18,958 nucleotides of DNA from UBA11222 sp030652895 (GCA_038318895.1 JBBQCS010000059.1:1-18958); one strand, 5' to 3'; numbered from the stretch's first letter, positions 6,912 through 14,630 are shown. Program-made: numbers and translations. The notes: generated by a model from the sequence alone, not told the origin.

Positions 6912-7086
6912 TCGGCTTCTCCGGTTCTCGCGCCGCACCTGCTGTTGACCCGGTTTCGGGTGACGGAGCGGTCTTGCCGGCAAAAGCCTTGCGGCGGCGC
7001 AGATTGGCCCGCAAGGCCTCCGCCTGGCGCGCCTCGCGATCAGTCTTGCTGGTGATGTTACGGCTGGAATTATCTGGGTTTTTCAT
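6904..7086 (-). CDS. Small basic protein upstream of murA
   Basis: A 60-aa, highly charged protein. Its core, DREARQAEALRANLRRRK, resembles small hypothetical proteins found just upstream of murA in other alphaproteobacteria. Function is unknown. The helical, Arg-rich core and the Pro/Ser/Glu-rich tail suggest a nucleic-acid- or ribosome-associated or disordered protein, but that is a guess. The gene ends 8 nt inside murA (stop at 6906-6904, murA ATG at 6911), which implies translational coupling. No ribosome site is obvious before its ATG at 7086. Its conserved core and the overlap make a real gene more likely than a chance frame. Confidence 0.65.
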   Translation of the reverse strand: MKNPDNSSRNITSKTDREARQAEALRANLRRRKAFAGKTAPSPETGSTAGAAREPEKPNG

Positions 7087-7195
7087 TTTTACAGCTTATT
7101 TACATAGGACTGGGAATTCGGGTCAGCCTAGCGTATAGCATGCCCGCCCCGTTTCGGCACCCCTTGTTGCAACTTGTAAGGTTTTCATAATTCCC

Positions 7196-7816
7196 ATGAT
7201 AATCCCTGACCAGCTCCTGGACGGCTACCGCCAATTTAAAGACGCGCATCTGGCAGAACAGGGGGCGTTATACCGGCGTCTCGCGCAGGGCCAGACGCCG
7301 GGTGTCATGATGATCGCCTGTGCCGATAGCCGTGTCGACCCTGCAACCATATTCAACGCCGGACCGGGAGAACTGTTTGTGGTGCGCAATGTAGCCAATC
7401 TGGTGCCGCCTTATGAACCGGGGGGCGGGTATCATGGCACCTCGGCGGCGATCGAATTTGCGGTCGAGCATCTGAAGGTGCAGGACATTGTGATCATGGG
7501 CCACGGCCAATGTGGCGGCATCGCCGCCAGCCTGTCGGAACGGCCGGTTGGCCAGTTTATCGCTCCCTGGGTAGACATGATTTCCGACGCGCGGGACGCC
7601 GTCCTTGCAGATAATCGTGATGCCGACACTGCGACGTTACAAAAGGCCCTCGAGTTTGCCGCCATCGGTCATTCACTGCAAAACCTGCACAGTTTTCCCT
7701 TTGTTCAGGCGGCAATAGATACGGGCCGGGTGCGCCTGCATGGGGCCTGGTTCGCGATTGCCAGCGGCGAGCTGTGCTGGCTGTCGCAAAGCGGTCAGTT
7801 TGAAAAGATTTCATAG
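7196..7816 (+). CDS. Beta-class carbonic anhydrase
   Basis: A 206-aa zinc enzyme that interconverts CO2 and bicarbonate in the cytosol. All beta-class marks are present: Cys42-x-Asp44-x-Arg46 in CADSRVDP, His103 and Cys106 in GHGQCGG, and GELFVVRNVANLVPP between them. Cys42, His103 and Cys106 bind zinc, and the Asp-Arg pair gates the site. There is no signal peptide. The ATG at 7196 is the first good start; only a distant AAGG precedes it. It is divergent from the murA operon and sits 59 nt before the aminotransferase gene in the same direction. A shared transcript is possible, perhaps linked through bicarbonate use in oxaloacetate and aspartate supply, but that link is inferred. Confidence 0.95.
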   Translation: MIIPDQLLDGYRQFKDAHLAEQGALYRRLAQGQTPGVMMIACADSRVDPATIFNAGPGELFVVRNVANLVPPYEPGGGYHGTSAAIEFAVEHLKVQDIVIMGHGQCGGIAASLSERPVGQFIAPWVDMISDARDAVLADNRDADTATLQKALEFAAIGHSLQNLHSFPFVQAAIDTGRVRLHGAWFAIASGELCWLSQSGQFEKIS

Positions 7817-7875
7817 GCGCATTGCGCGATGCAAGCGGGTCAGCTAGTTTGCCGTTAAACCTTACGGAGCATGAT

Positions 7876-9078
7876 ATGTCCTTTCTCGCCCACTCCCTGT
7901 CGCGTATCAAACCTTCGGCTACAATGGCGGTCAGCCAACTGGCGCGTGAACTGACGGCGCAGGGCCGCGACATTATTGGCCTTGGCGCGGGTGAACCGGA
8001 TTTCGACACGCCGGACAATATCAAGGCGGCAGCCATTGCCGCCATTCAGCGCGGCGAGACGAAATATACGACGGTTGACGGAATTCCCGAGTTGAAACAG
8101 GCGATCTGCGCCAAATTCAAGCGCGAGAACGGTCTTGAGTACAAGCCCTCGCAAATTTCGGTGGCGCCGGGCGGTAAGCCAATCATTTTCAACGCAATGT
8201 TTGCGACGCTCAACCCCGGCGATGAGGTGATCATCCCCACGCCGTACTGGGTGTCCTATCCTGACATTGTGCTGATGGCAGGCGCGACGCCGGTGTTTAT
8301 AGAAACAAGCATCGACACCGGCTTTCGCGTGACGCCCAAGGCCCTAGAGGCGGCGATTACGCCAAAAACCAAATGGCTGATTTTCAATTCCCCCAGTAAT
8401 CCGTCAGGTGCGGCCTATTCCCATGCCCAGATCAAAGGGCTGACCGACGTACTGGCGCGCCATCCCAATGTATGGACGCTCGCGGATGACATGTACGAAC
8501 ATCTGCTCTATGACGGCATGAAATTTGCCACCATCGCCCAGGTCGAGCCGAAATTATTTGACCGGACGCTGACCATGAATGGCGTTTCCAAGGCCTATTC
8601 CATGACCGGCTGGCGTATTGGCTATGCGGGCGGTCCCGAATTGCTGATCAAGGCAATGGCGAATGTGATGTCGCAATCCACGTCCAACCCGTCATCAATC
8701 AGCCAGTGGGCGGCGGTCGAAGCGCTGAATGGAACGCAGGATTTCATCCCGGAACGCGCGAAAATATTTCAGCAGCGCCGCGATCTTGTGGTCTCGATGC
8801 TGAATCAGGCGACCGGCATTCAATGCCCGGTGCCCGAAGGTGCGTTTTACGTCTATCCAAGCTGTGCCGGCTGCATCGGCAAGACAACCCCCGACGGACA
8901 GGTAATCAAAACCGACGAGGATTTTGTGACGGCGCTACTGGCGGCGGAAGGCGTCGCGGTGGTACAGGGTTCGGCGTTTGGCCTGGCCCCGCATTTTCGC
9001 ATTTCCTATGCAACTTCGACCGAGGCGCTAACGGCGGCGTGCGAACGCATCCAACGGTTTTGCGCCAGCTTGCGGTAG
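7876..9078 (+). CDS. aspC: Class I aminotransferase, aspartate/prephenate type
   Basis: A 400-aa pyridoxal-phosphate enzyme of aminotransferase fold type I. Lys239 in NGVSKAYSMTGWRIGYAGG forms the Schiff base. Asn171 and Pro173 in NSPSNPSG, Asp204-Tyr206-type contacts in ADDMYEHLLYDG, and the C-terminal Arg in FRISYATS complete the cofactor and substrate site. The closest relatives I recognise are the alphaproteobacterial aspartate/prephenate aminotransferases, which make aspartate and often arogenate for Tyr/Phe synthesis. The start is the ATG at 7876, with GGAG six bases upstream; the longer frame from 7822 has no ribosome site. It is convergent with manC across a shared hairpin. The exact amino donor and acceptor cannot be read from sequence. 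Confidence 0.92.
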   Translation: MSFLAHSLSRIKPSATMAVSQLARELTAQGRDIIGLGAGEPDFDTPDNIKAAAIAAIQRGETKYTTVDGIPELKQAICAKFKRENGLEYKPSQISVAPGGKPIIFNAMFATLNPGDEVIIPTPYWVSYPDIVLMAGATPVFIETSIDTGFRVTPKALEAAITPKTKWLIFNSPSNPSGAAYSHAQIKGLTDVLARHPNVWTLADDMYEHLLYDGMKFATIAQVEPKLFDRTLTMNGVSKAYSMTGWRIGYAGGPELLIKAMANVMSQSTSNPSSISQWAAVEALNGTQDFIPERAKIFQQRRDLVVSMLNQATGIQCPVPEGAFYVYPSCAGCIGKTTPDGQVIKTDEDFVTALLAAEGVAVVQGSAFGLAPHFRISYATSTEALTAACERIQRFCASLR

Positions 9079-9087
9079 GCTGTATCC

Positions 9088-9118
9088 AGACAAAGCCGTC
9101 TATTCAGCGGCTTTGTCT
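9088..9118. terminator. Shared hairpin between the convergent aspC and manC genes
   Basis: Eleven-base perfect arms, AGACAAAGCCG (9088-9098) and CGGCTTTGTCT (9108-9118), flank a 9-nt loop. The manC stop codon lies in the loop and the last manC codons form one arm. It stands 10 nt after the aspC stop, so it can fold in transcripts of both genes. Neither side has a long T-run, so termination may be partial. Confidence 0.65.
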
Positions 9119-10602
9119 TCGCGCTGATAGACGTCTTCGAAACGCACGATGTCATCTTCGCCCAGATAGCCGCCCGATTGCACCTCAATGACGCTGAGCG
9201 GCAGCTTGCCGGGATTTTCCAGCCGGTGACGGCAGCCCAATGGAAGATAAATGGACTCGTTTTCCGCCAGCAGAAGAATTTCATCATCGCGAGTCACGCG
9301 CGCGGTGCCTCTGACCACCACCCAATGTTCCGCCCGGTGGTGGTGCATTTGCAACGACAGTTTTCCTCCCGGCTTGACCATCAGATGTTTGACCTGGTGG
9401 CGGTCACCGCCGCCAATGCCTTCATAAAACCCCCAGGGCCGGTATACCCGGCGATGGTTCGCATGTTCATCGCGGTTACGCGTTTTAAGTTCGTCCACCA
9501 TTTCCTTGACCAACTGTGTCTGGTCACGCGAGGCGACCAGAACAGCGTCGGTGGTTTCAATAATCACCAGATTTTCCACGCCGATGGCCGTCACTAACCG
9601 GCTTTCCGCGCGGATATAACTATCGCGCGCGCCATTGATGATCACATCTCCGTGCAACAAATTGTTTCCAGCGTCCTTTTCGCCGATCTCCCATAAAGAC
9701 GACCAGGAGCCTACATCGCTCCAACCCATGTCAACGGGTACCATGGCGACATTGTCAGCATGTTCCATCACCGCATAGTCGATCGAATCGGATTCGCAGG
9801 CGCTGAACGCGCCCGCGTCCAGCCGGAAGAAATCCAGATCATGCTTGCCCCTGGTGACGGCCGCCCGGCAGGCTTCCAGCATGGCAGGGCGCAAACGTCC
9901 CAAAACTTCCAGGAACTGGCTGGCGCGAAACATGAAGATGCCGCTGTTCCAGAAATACTCGCCTGACTGCAAATATCCTTGGGCCGTCGCGAGATCCGGC
10001 TTTTCAACAAAGCGTTCAACCTTGTGCGGCGTGATGGCGCCAGCGATTCCGGTTATCCTTGCTCCCTGTTTAAGGTAACCAAACCCCGTTTCAGGCTTAT
10101 CCGGCTTTATCCCGAACGTAACCAGATGACCCGAGCGCGCCGCGTCAGCGCCGGTTTCGATGGCCTGTGTAAACGCTTTCAGATCGGCAATTGCATGATC
10201 CGCAGGCATCAGCAGCAAGATCGCATCTGCATCGCGGGCCTGTAGGCACAATGCCGCCACCGCCGCCGCCGGGGCTGTGTTGCGGCCCACCGGTTCCAGA
10301 ATTTGCAGGCTGGGAGGAATTCCCGCTTCGCGCAACTGCTCCGCAATAATGAAACGATGCTCATGATTACAAATGACTACCGGTCCGGGAAAACGGCTGG
10401 CGTCGGCAAATCGCAGCGCGGTTTCCTGTATCATGCTCAAGTCGGATAACAACGGCTGTAGCTGTTTGGGATGCATGCTGCGCGACACCGGCCACAGGCG
10501 GCTGCCAGAGCCCCCTGAAAGAATTACTGGATAAACTTGTGCGCGCACTCCCCCGTCTTCAATCATATCCCATTTTTCCAGTGAACCTTTTATTATTCCC
10601 AT
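9100..10602 (-). CDS. manC: Mannose-1-phosphate guanylyltransferase / mannose-6-phosphate isomerase
   Basis: A 500-aa bifunctional sugar-nucleotide enzyme of the ManC/AlgA (type II PMI) family. The N-terminal nucleotidyltransferase domain has VILSGGSGSRLWPVSR followed by PKQ (residues about 27-47), the GTP-binding signature, and FVEKPD near 195 for the sugar phosphate. The C-terminal cupin domain has RPWGFYEGI, QMHHHRAEHWVVVRGTARV and EVQSGGYLGEDDIVR, the metal-binding isomerase site. Together they turn fructose-6-phosphate into GDP-mannose, using a separate phosphomannomutase not seen here. GDP-mannose feeds exopolysaccharide or lipopolysaccharide. I give the longest start. The ATG at 10566 (MIEDGG) is an equally fair choice, with GGAA upstream and a better family length. 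A 12-bp palindrome sits just before the ATG at 10602. No other polysaccharide gene adjoins it. Confidence 0.93.
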   Translation of the reverse strand: MGIIKGSLEKWDMIEDGGVRAQVYPVILSGGSGSRLWPVSRSMHPKQLQPLLSDLSMIQETALRFADASRFPGPVVICNHEHRFIIAEQLREAGIPPSLQILEPVGRNTAPAAAVAALCLQARDADAILLLMPADHAIADLKAFTQAIETGADAARSGHLVTFGIKPDKPETGFGYLKQGARITGIAGAITPHKVERFVEKPDLATAQGYLQSGEYFWNSGIFMFRASQFLEVLGRLRPAMLEACRAAVTRGKHDLDFFRLDAGAFSACESDSIDYAVMEHADNVAMVPVDMGWSDVGSWSSLWEIGEKDAGNNLLHGDVIINGARDSYIRAESRLVTAIGVENLVIIETTDAVLVASRDQTQLVKEMVDELKTRNRDEHANHRRVYRPWGFYEGIGGGDRHQVKHLMVKPGGKLSLQMHHHRAEHWVVVRGTARVTRDDEILLLAENESIYLPLGCRHRLENPGKLPLSVIEVQSGGYLGEDDIVRFEDVYQREDKAAE

Positions 10603-10603
10603 A

Positions 10604-10615
10604 CGTTATATAACG
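10604..10615. promoter_or_regulatory. 12-bp palindrome just upstream of manC
   Basis: CGTTATATAACG is perfectly self-complementary and ends two bases before the manC ATG at 10602. Its centre (TTATATAA) could also serve as a -10 element, in which case transcription would begin at or after the ATG at 10602 and favour the start at 10566. No good -35 is visible. Confidence 0.4.
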
Positions 10616-10903
10616 ACATAGCATGACCCTGTACGATTAGTGGATCAGACAACGGATTTCCATCTAAATGCATACAAATTACGGATAATAGCCATTCTTA
10701 TGCTGTTCAGGAAAAACTGTGATAGTGGTCACCAACATGTTCGCTATCAGCGGATAAATCTGGATCAAGAAAGTAAGAGTCTGATTAATTTGCGAAGTGT
10801 TCGCGAAACGGATAGTAATTGTTAACGGCATATTGCCGAATCATAACAGGTGGGCGCGTTAATTTAATTAAGTGTTTAATTATAAACTATTTTCCCGTTT
10901 AAG

Positions 10904-10932
10904 TTGCAATACGGCAGGTTTGTTCATTTAAT
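10904..10932 (+). promoter_or_regulatory. Candidate sigma-70 promoter for the MBL-fold gene
   Basis: TTGCAA (10904-10909) is separated by 17 bp from TTTAAT (10927-10932). The predicted start, near 10939, leaves a leader of about 55 nt before the ATG at 10995. Four of six and five of six bases match the consensus. Confidence 0.5.
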
Positions 10933-10994
10933 TCTACCGACCAGCGTTGTCTGCGCCGCGGGTCATTTTAGGGGCAACGGGAAGGTGTAATGAT

Positions 10995-11819
10995 ATGGCG
11001 TTCAAAGTAAAATTCTGGGGAGTTCGCGGCAGCATCGCATGTCCAGGCGCCAATCATATTCAATATGGCGGCAACACCAGTTGCCTTGAAATCTCATGTG
11101 GCGGTGAGAGGATTATTTTAGACGCCGGCACCGGGATGCGTAATCTTGGTCATTGGCTGATCAAGAAAAATATCAAGCGCGCCACCATTTTGATGTCCCA
11201 TGCCCACTGGGATCATATTAGCGGCTTTCCGTTTTTCGCGCCGGCGTTTCAGCCTGATTATGAATTTGAAATCATGGCCGGGCATTTGCGCAGCGACCTC
11301 ACTATCCGCAATGTATTTTCCGGGCAGATGACCCATCCGTTCTTTCCTGTGCCGCTTGAAGTCATGAACGCCAAAGTTAATTATACGGACTTCAAGGCGG
11401 GAGAGAGTTTTGCGTTAAGCCCCCGAATTAATGTCAAAACGGCCATGCTCAACCACCCCGACGGGGCGACCGGGTACCGCATAGAACATCGCGGCAAGTC
11501 AGTTTGCTATGTTACGGATACTGAACACATAATTGGCAAACCGGACCAGAATATATTGGCCCTGATTGAAGGCGCCGACCTGGTGATTTATGACAGCACC
11601 TATACGGACAAGGAGTTTCCGGCAAAAATCGGGTGGGGCCATTCCACATGGCAGGAAGGCGTACGTCTGTGCAAAGCCGCCAATGTCAAAAGTCTGGCCA
11701 TTTTTCATCATGATCCGGAACATGAGGACCGCTTTTTGGATGAACTAGAAGCTGAAGTGCGCCAAACTTGGTCCGGCGCCTTCCTGGCGCGCGAACATTC
11801 CCGGCTTAACCTGCTGTAA
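10995..11819 (+). CDS. Metallo-beta-lactamase-fold hydrolase, PhnP-like group
   Basis: A 274-aa predicted metal-dependent hydrolase. The core motif is SHAHWDHISG, with His69, His71, Asp73 and His74 for two metal ions. VRGSIACPGANHIQYGGNTSC at the N-terminus is typical of the COG1235 (PhnP-like phosphodiesterase) group. Further metal ligands are probably in NHPDGATGYRI, VTDTEH and IFHHDPEH. The family cleaves cyclic phosphodiesters or related esters; the natural substrate here is unknown, and no phn genes are nearby, so phosphonate use is not supported. The ATG at 10995 follows GGAAGG by nine bases; the longer frame from 10947 lacks a ribosome site. A CBS-domain gene follows after 118 bp. Confidence 0.85.
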   Translation: MAFKVKFWGVRGSIACPGANHIQYGGNTSCLEISCGGERIILDAGTGMRNLGHWLIKKNIKRATILMSHAHWDHISGFPFFAPAFQPDYEFEIMAGHLRSDLTIRNVFSGQMTHPFFPVPLEVMNAKVNYTDFKAGESFALSPRINVKTAMLNHPDGATGYRIEHRGKSVCYVTDTEHIIGKPDQNILALIEGADLVIYDSTYTDKEFPAKIGWGHSTWQEGVRLCKAANVKSLAIFHHDPEHEDRFLDELEAEVRQTWSGAFLAREHSRLNLL

Positions 11820-11937
11820 GATAGTTAATTTGCGCCCGGTCTCTACCCCTTGTCAGGGGGCGAAATCTGGCGCATGCTTACCTCCTCCGGTTGTTAACGC
11901 GACCGGCTGAACCTTACCACAATGACAGGAGGCCTAC

Positions 11938-12369
11938 ATGTTTGTAGCCGACATATTGAGGGAAAAGGGGGGGGAGGTCATTTCCGTCGGGCCGGAGGAT
12001 TCGGCGCTTTCGGCGGCAAGGACACTTTCAAAACGCGGCATCGGATCGGTACTGGTGCGGGCCGCAAATGGCGAAATTCTCGGTATCCTTTCGGAACGCG
12101 ATCTGCTGCACGGCCTGGCCAATGACGCGGGCGCCGTGATGCACCGCCGGGTGCGCGATCTGATGACACGAACTGTCGAAACCTGCCAGCCTGACGACAC
12201 GCTGCACTCGGTGATGGGGCGCATGACCACAGGACGCTTTCGCCACCTGCCTGTAGTGGAACAAAACAAACTGCTGGGTATTGTTTCCATCGGCGACGTC
12301 GTAAAAAACCTTATCGCCGCGCAGGCGGCCGAGGCCGAGGCGTTGAAGGCATATATAACGACTGGTTAA
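11938..12369 (+). CDS. CBS-domain pair protein
   Basis: A 143-aa protein made almost wholly of two CBS motifs. The first is at residues about 8-60 (VGPEDSALSAARTLSKRGIG, then GEILGILSERDLL). The second is at about 75-130 (MTRTVETCQPDDTLHSVMG, then LLGIVSIGDVV). CBS pairs bind AMP, ATP or similar adenosine ligands and often sense energy state; stand-alone forms usually act on partner proteins that cannot be named here. A strong AGGAGG (11927-11932) precedes the ATG. The TAA stop overlaps the stop of the convergent ribbon-helix-helix gene (shared TTAA at 12366-12369), so no terminator fits between them. No output domain is attached. Confidence 0.92.
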   Translation: MFVADILREKGGEVISVGPEDSALSAARTLSKRGIGSVLVRAANGEILGILSERDLLHGLANDAGAVMHRRVRDLMTRTVETCQPDDTLHSVMGRMTTGRFRHLPVVEQNKLLGIVSIGDVVKNLIAAQAAEAEALKAYITTG

Positions 12370-12602
12370 GACGTCGTGTCCCGGTACCAGGCCAGCACAT
12401 AACAGCGCGCGGCGCTGGAGAGGCCACTGGCGGCATCTGCCGCCGGTGCACGCGCCGCGTCAATTTCGGAAATTAATCCGTTTACGGAGCGGTTCTGTTT
12501 ACGCGCAATGTCCTGTAGCGCGTCCCAAAATTCGGGTTCCAGTGAAATGCTGGTTCGGTGACCTGCAATGGTCACCGACCGTTTGATCGGCGCGCCGGAC
12601 AT
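12366..12602 (-). CDS. Ribbon-helix-helix DNA-binding domain protein
   Basis: A 78-aa protein with KRSVTIAGHRTSISLEPEFW (residues about 7-26) followed by a helical stretch, LQDIARKQNRSVNGLISEI. This is the ribbon-helix-helix pattern (the RHH_4 type common in alphaproteobacteria), with LSSAARCYVLAWYR closing it. A DNA-binding or small regulatory role is likely, but the target is unknown. It begins 7 nt after the fumC stop, without its own ribosome site, so it is probably translated from the sspB-fumC transcript. Its TAA overlaps the TAA of the convergent CBS gene. Length is normal for the family. Confidence 0.82.
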   Translation of the reverse strand: MSGAPIKRSVTIAGHRTSISLEPEFWDALQDIARKQNRSVNGLISEIDAARAPAADAASGLSSAARCYVLAWYRDTTS

Positions 12603-12609
12603 GTGTGCG

Positions 12610-14016
12610 TTATTTTGGCCCGAGCATATCTTCTGGCCGCACCAGTCTGTCGAACTCTTTCTCCGTCACCAGGCCCATACGCACCGCTTCTTCGCGCAAG
12701 GTGGTGCCGTTTTTATGTGCGGTCTTGGCGACCTTGGCCGCGTTGTCATAACCGATTTTGGGGGCAAGCGCAGTTACCAGCATCAGCGAGCGCCCCATCA
12801 GCGCCTTGATGTTATCTTCGTTCGCGACAATACCCTTGACGCAATTATCCGCGAAGCTGATGGCGCTGTCGCCGATCAGACGCACCGATTGCAGTAGATT
12901 GTATATCATCACCGGCTTGAACACATTCAATTCGAAATGGCCGTTTGATCCCGCAATGGACACTGCTGTCTGATTGCCCATCACCTGCGCACACACCATA
13001 GTCAACGCCTCACACTGGGTGGGGTTGACCTTGCCCGGCATGATGGACGAGCCCGGTTCGTTTTCCGGCAGCGACAGCTCGCCCAGCCCACTGCGCGGAC
13101 CCGAACCCAACAGACGAATGTCATTGGCTATTTTCATCAGGCTGACAGCGATGGTGTTCAGCGCGCCATGCGCCTCGACGACCGCATCATGGGCGGCCAG
13201 CGCCTCGAATTTATTGGGCGCGGTCACGAACGGTAGTTTGGTGATTTTGGCAATCTCGGCGGCGATCAGTTTATCAAAACCCTTGCGCGAATTCAGCCCG
13301 GTGCCCACAGCGGTGCCGCCCTGGGCCAGTTCGCACAACCGTGGCAGGGCGCCTTTTATCCGCTTGACGCCATATTCCACCTGCTTGGCGTAACCGGAAA
13401 ACTCCTGGCCCAGGGTCAGGGGTGTCGCATCCTGGGTATGAGTACGGCCAATCTTGATGATTTTCGTCCATGCTTTCGATTTTGCGTCCAGCGCCTTATG
13501 CAAATATTCAAGTGCAGGGATCAGGTTGCGGGTGATTTCCGTGACTGCCGCAATATGCATGGCGGTCGGGTAACAGTCATTTGACGATTGCCCCATATTG
13601 CAGTGATCATTCGGGTGCACAGGCTTTTTAGAGCCCATCTCGCCGCCCAGAATTTCGATGGCCCGGTTCGACAGCACTTCGTTGACATTCATGTTGGACT
13701 GGGTGCCCGAGCCGGTCTGCCACACCACCAGCGGAAAGTTCCCATCCAGTTTGCCAGCCAGAATTTCGTCCGCAGCCAGAACAATGGCATTGCCGATTTT
13801 CTTGTCGAGATCGCCCATTTTAACATTAACCGTGGCGGCCGCACGTTTGAGCACTGCAAGCCCGTGCACCACCGGCTCGGGCATACGCTCCCAGCCGATC
13901 TTGAAATTCTTGATGCTGCGCTGGGTTTGCGCGCCCCAATATTTATCGGCGGGGACATCAATTTTGCCGAACGTATCGGTTTCGGCGCGGAATTTTGCCG
14001 ACATTTTTTTGGCCAT
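12610..14016 (-). CDS. fumC: Class II fumarate hydratase
   Basis: FumC hydrates fumarate to L-malate in the citric acid cycle; this class is iron-free and oxygen-stable. The 468 aa match E. coli FumC (467 aa). The superfamily signature GSSIMPGKVNPTQCEA is clear near residue 320, with its mobile catalytic-Ser loop. TGSGTQSNMNVNEVLSNRA (about 100) and the conserved His in HPNDHCNMGQSSND (about 135) are also present, as is GRTHTQDATPLTLGQEFSGY. It starts 14 nt after the sspB stop, and the ribbon-helix-helix gene follows after 7 nt, so all three probably share a transcript. Only a weak AGAGAG precedes the ATG at 14016. I see nothing odd in it. Confidence 0.97.
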   Translation of the reverse strand: MAKKMSAKFRAETDTFGKIDVPADKYWGAQTQRSIKNFKIGWERMPEPVVHGLAVLKRAAATVNVKMGDLDKKIGNAIVLAADEILAGKLDGNFPLVVWQTGSGTQSNMNVNEVLSNRAIEILGGEMGSKKPVHPNDHCNMGQSSNDCYPTAMHIAAVTEITRNLIPALEYLHKALDAKSKAWTKIIKIGRTHTQDATPLTLGQEFSGYAKQVEYGVKRIKGALPRLCELAQGGTAVGTGLNSRKGFDKLIAAEIAKITKLPFVTAPNKFEALAAHDAVVEAHGALNTIAVSLMKIANDIRLLGSGPRSGLGELSLPENEPGSSIMPGKVNPTQCEALTMVCAQVMGNQTAVSIAGSNGHFELNVFKPVMIYNLLQSVRLIGDSAISFADNCVKGIVANEDNIKALMGRSLMLVTALAPKIGYDNAAKVAKTAHKNGTTLREEAVRMGLVTEKEFDRLVRPEDMLGPK

Positions 14017-14030
14017 GATTTTCTCTCTGC

Positions 14031-14534
14031 TTATTTTTTACGGAACTGATCGAGGCTGACTACCTCGCCAGGTTTGCGCGGGGGGTCATCGGCTTCCTCT
14101 GGGGCTTCCACTGCGGCTTCACCGGCCTCGCCCGGCGTTTCCAGAACCCGCGGCTCAGCAGGCGCGGCCTCCATCCCGGCGACCGTAAATTGCAGACCAA
14201 AACGGGTGCTGGGGTCAAAGAAGTTCTTGATCGCCAGATAGGGAATGCTGAGTTTTTCAGAAACATTGTTGAAACTCAGGGTAATCTGAAAATCATCTTC
14301 GCCAACATGCAGATCCCAAAACTGATGCTGCAGCACGATGGTCATTTCCTGGGGATAGCGCTGCAGAATGGCCTGCGATACTTTCACGCCCGGATGCCCT
14401 GTATGAAAGGCGATATAAAAATGATGCGCGCCAGGCAGGCGGCCGTCCTCCGCCACACGGCGTAACGCCGCGCGCACCACACCACGCAATGCCTCCTGCA
14501 CCAGCGCCTGATAATCGATGGAATCCTTGCTCAC
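14031..14534 (-). CDS. sspB: ClpXP adaptor SspB, alphaproteobacterial type
   Basis: SspB binds the SsrA degradation tag on proteins from stalled ribosomes and docks them on ClpXP for proteolysis. The 167-aa protein has the folded substrate-binding domain at residues about 1-125, with GAHHFYIAFHTGHPGVKVS and LQHQFWDLHVGEDDFQITLSF. A Pro/Glu/Ala-rich linker follows, then the C-terminal ClpX-binding peptide GEVVSLDQFRKK. These are the marks of the alpha-type adaptor known from Caulobacter. The start is a GTG at 14534, with AGAGG upstream. It is preceded by its own promoter (14563-14590) and lies directly downstream of ssrA, whose product makes its substrate. fumC follows after 14 nt. Confidence 0.93.
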   Translation of the reverse strand: MSKDSIDYQALVQEALRGVVRAALRRVAEDGRLPGAHHFYIAFHTGHPGVKVSQAILQRYPQEMTIVLQHQFWDLHVGEDDFQITLSFNNVSEKLSIPYLAIKNFFDPSTRFGLQFTVAGMEAAPAEPRVLETPGEAGEAAVEAPEEADDPPRKPGEVVSLDQFRKK

Positions 14535-14562
14535 ACGTCTACCTCTGTTAATTCATACGGGT

Positions 14563-14590
14563 ATTGTAAGTCGCAGGCGTCGTAAATCAA
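14563..14590 (-). promoter_or_regulatory. Candidate sspB-fumC promoter
   Basis: On the minus strand TTGATT (14590-14585) is followed by 16 bp and TACAAT (14568-14563). The predicted start is about 14556, leaving about a 22-nt leader with an AGAGG ribosome site before the sspB GTG at 14534. The -35 lies inside an imperfect palindrome (14581-14608). Confidence 0.6.
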
Positions 14591-14608
14591 TGAAAGTATT
14601 GTTTTACG
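14581..14608. promoter_or_regulatory. 28-bp imperfect palindrome over the sspB -35 region
   Basis: Eleven-base arms CGTAAATCAAT and ATTGTTTTACG pair with a single T-T mismatch around a 6-nt loop. The element covers the -35 of the sspB promoter and lies just downstream of ssrA. It could be an operator, or a hairpin ending the ssrA transcript, but no T-run follows it in that direction. Confidence 0.4.
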
Positions 14609-14630
14609 GATTTTATTTTAGGGAGAAAGT

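Larger units (their letters stand above)
10603..10994. other. AT-rich divergent intergenic region between manC and the MBL-fold gene
   Basis: About 390 bp without a supported gene. It has a perfect 12-bp palindrome, CGTTATATAACG, at 10604-10615, two bases before the manC ATG. It also has a GC hairpin with arms CGGCA and TGCCG at 10826-10838, and AT-rich arms TAATTAA and TTAATTA at 10865-10882. A 61-codon frame at 10640-10825 has no ribosome site or family resemblance, so I do not call it. The region is much more AT-rich than its neighbours and probably holds both promoters and one or more regulator sites. Confidence 0.55.

Noticed and set aside
7817..7875. GCGCATTGCGC inverted repeat between carbonic anhydrase and aminotransferase genes
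   Set aside because: Short stem with a one-base loop and no T-run, so it does not work as a terminator. The spacing does not exclude a joint transcript.
10640..10825. Frame of 61 codons in the manC/MBL intergenic region
   Set aside because: No ribosome site, no family resemblance, and AT-rich DNA typical of a control region. I cannot support a gene.
11845..11865. CCCCT-TGTC-AGGGG hairpin after the MBL-fold gene
   Set aside because: A 5-bp stem followed by GCGAAATC, with no T-run. It is too weak to call a terminator.
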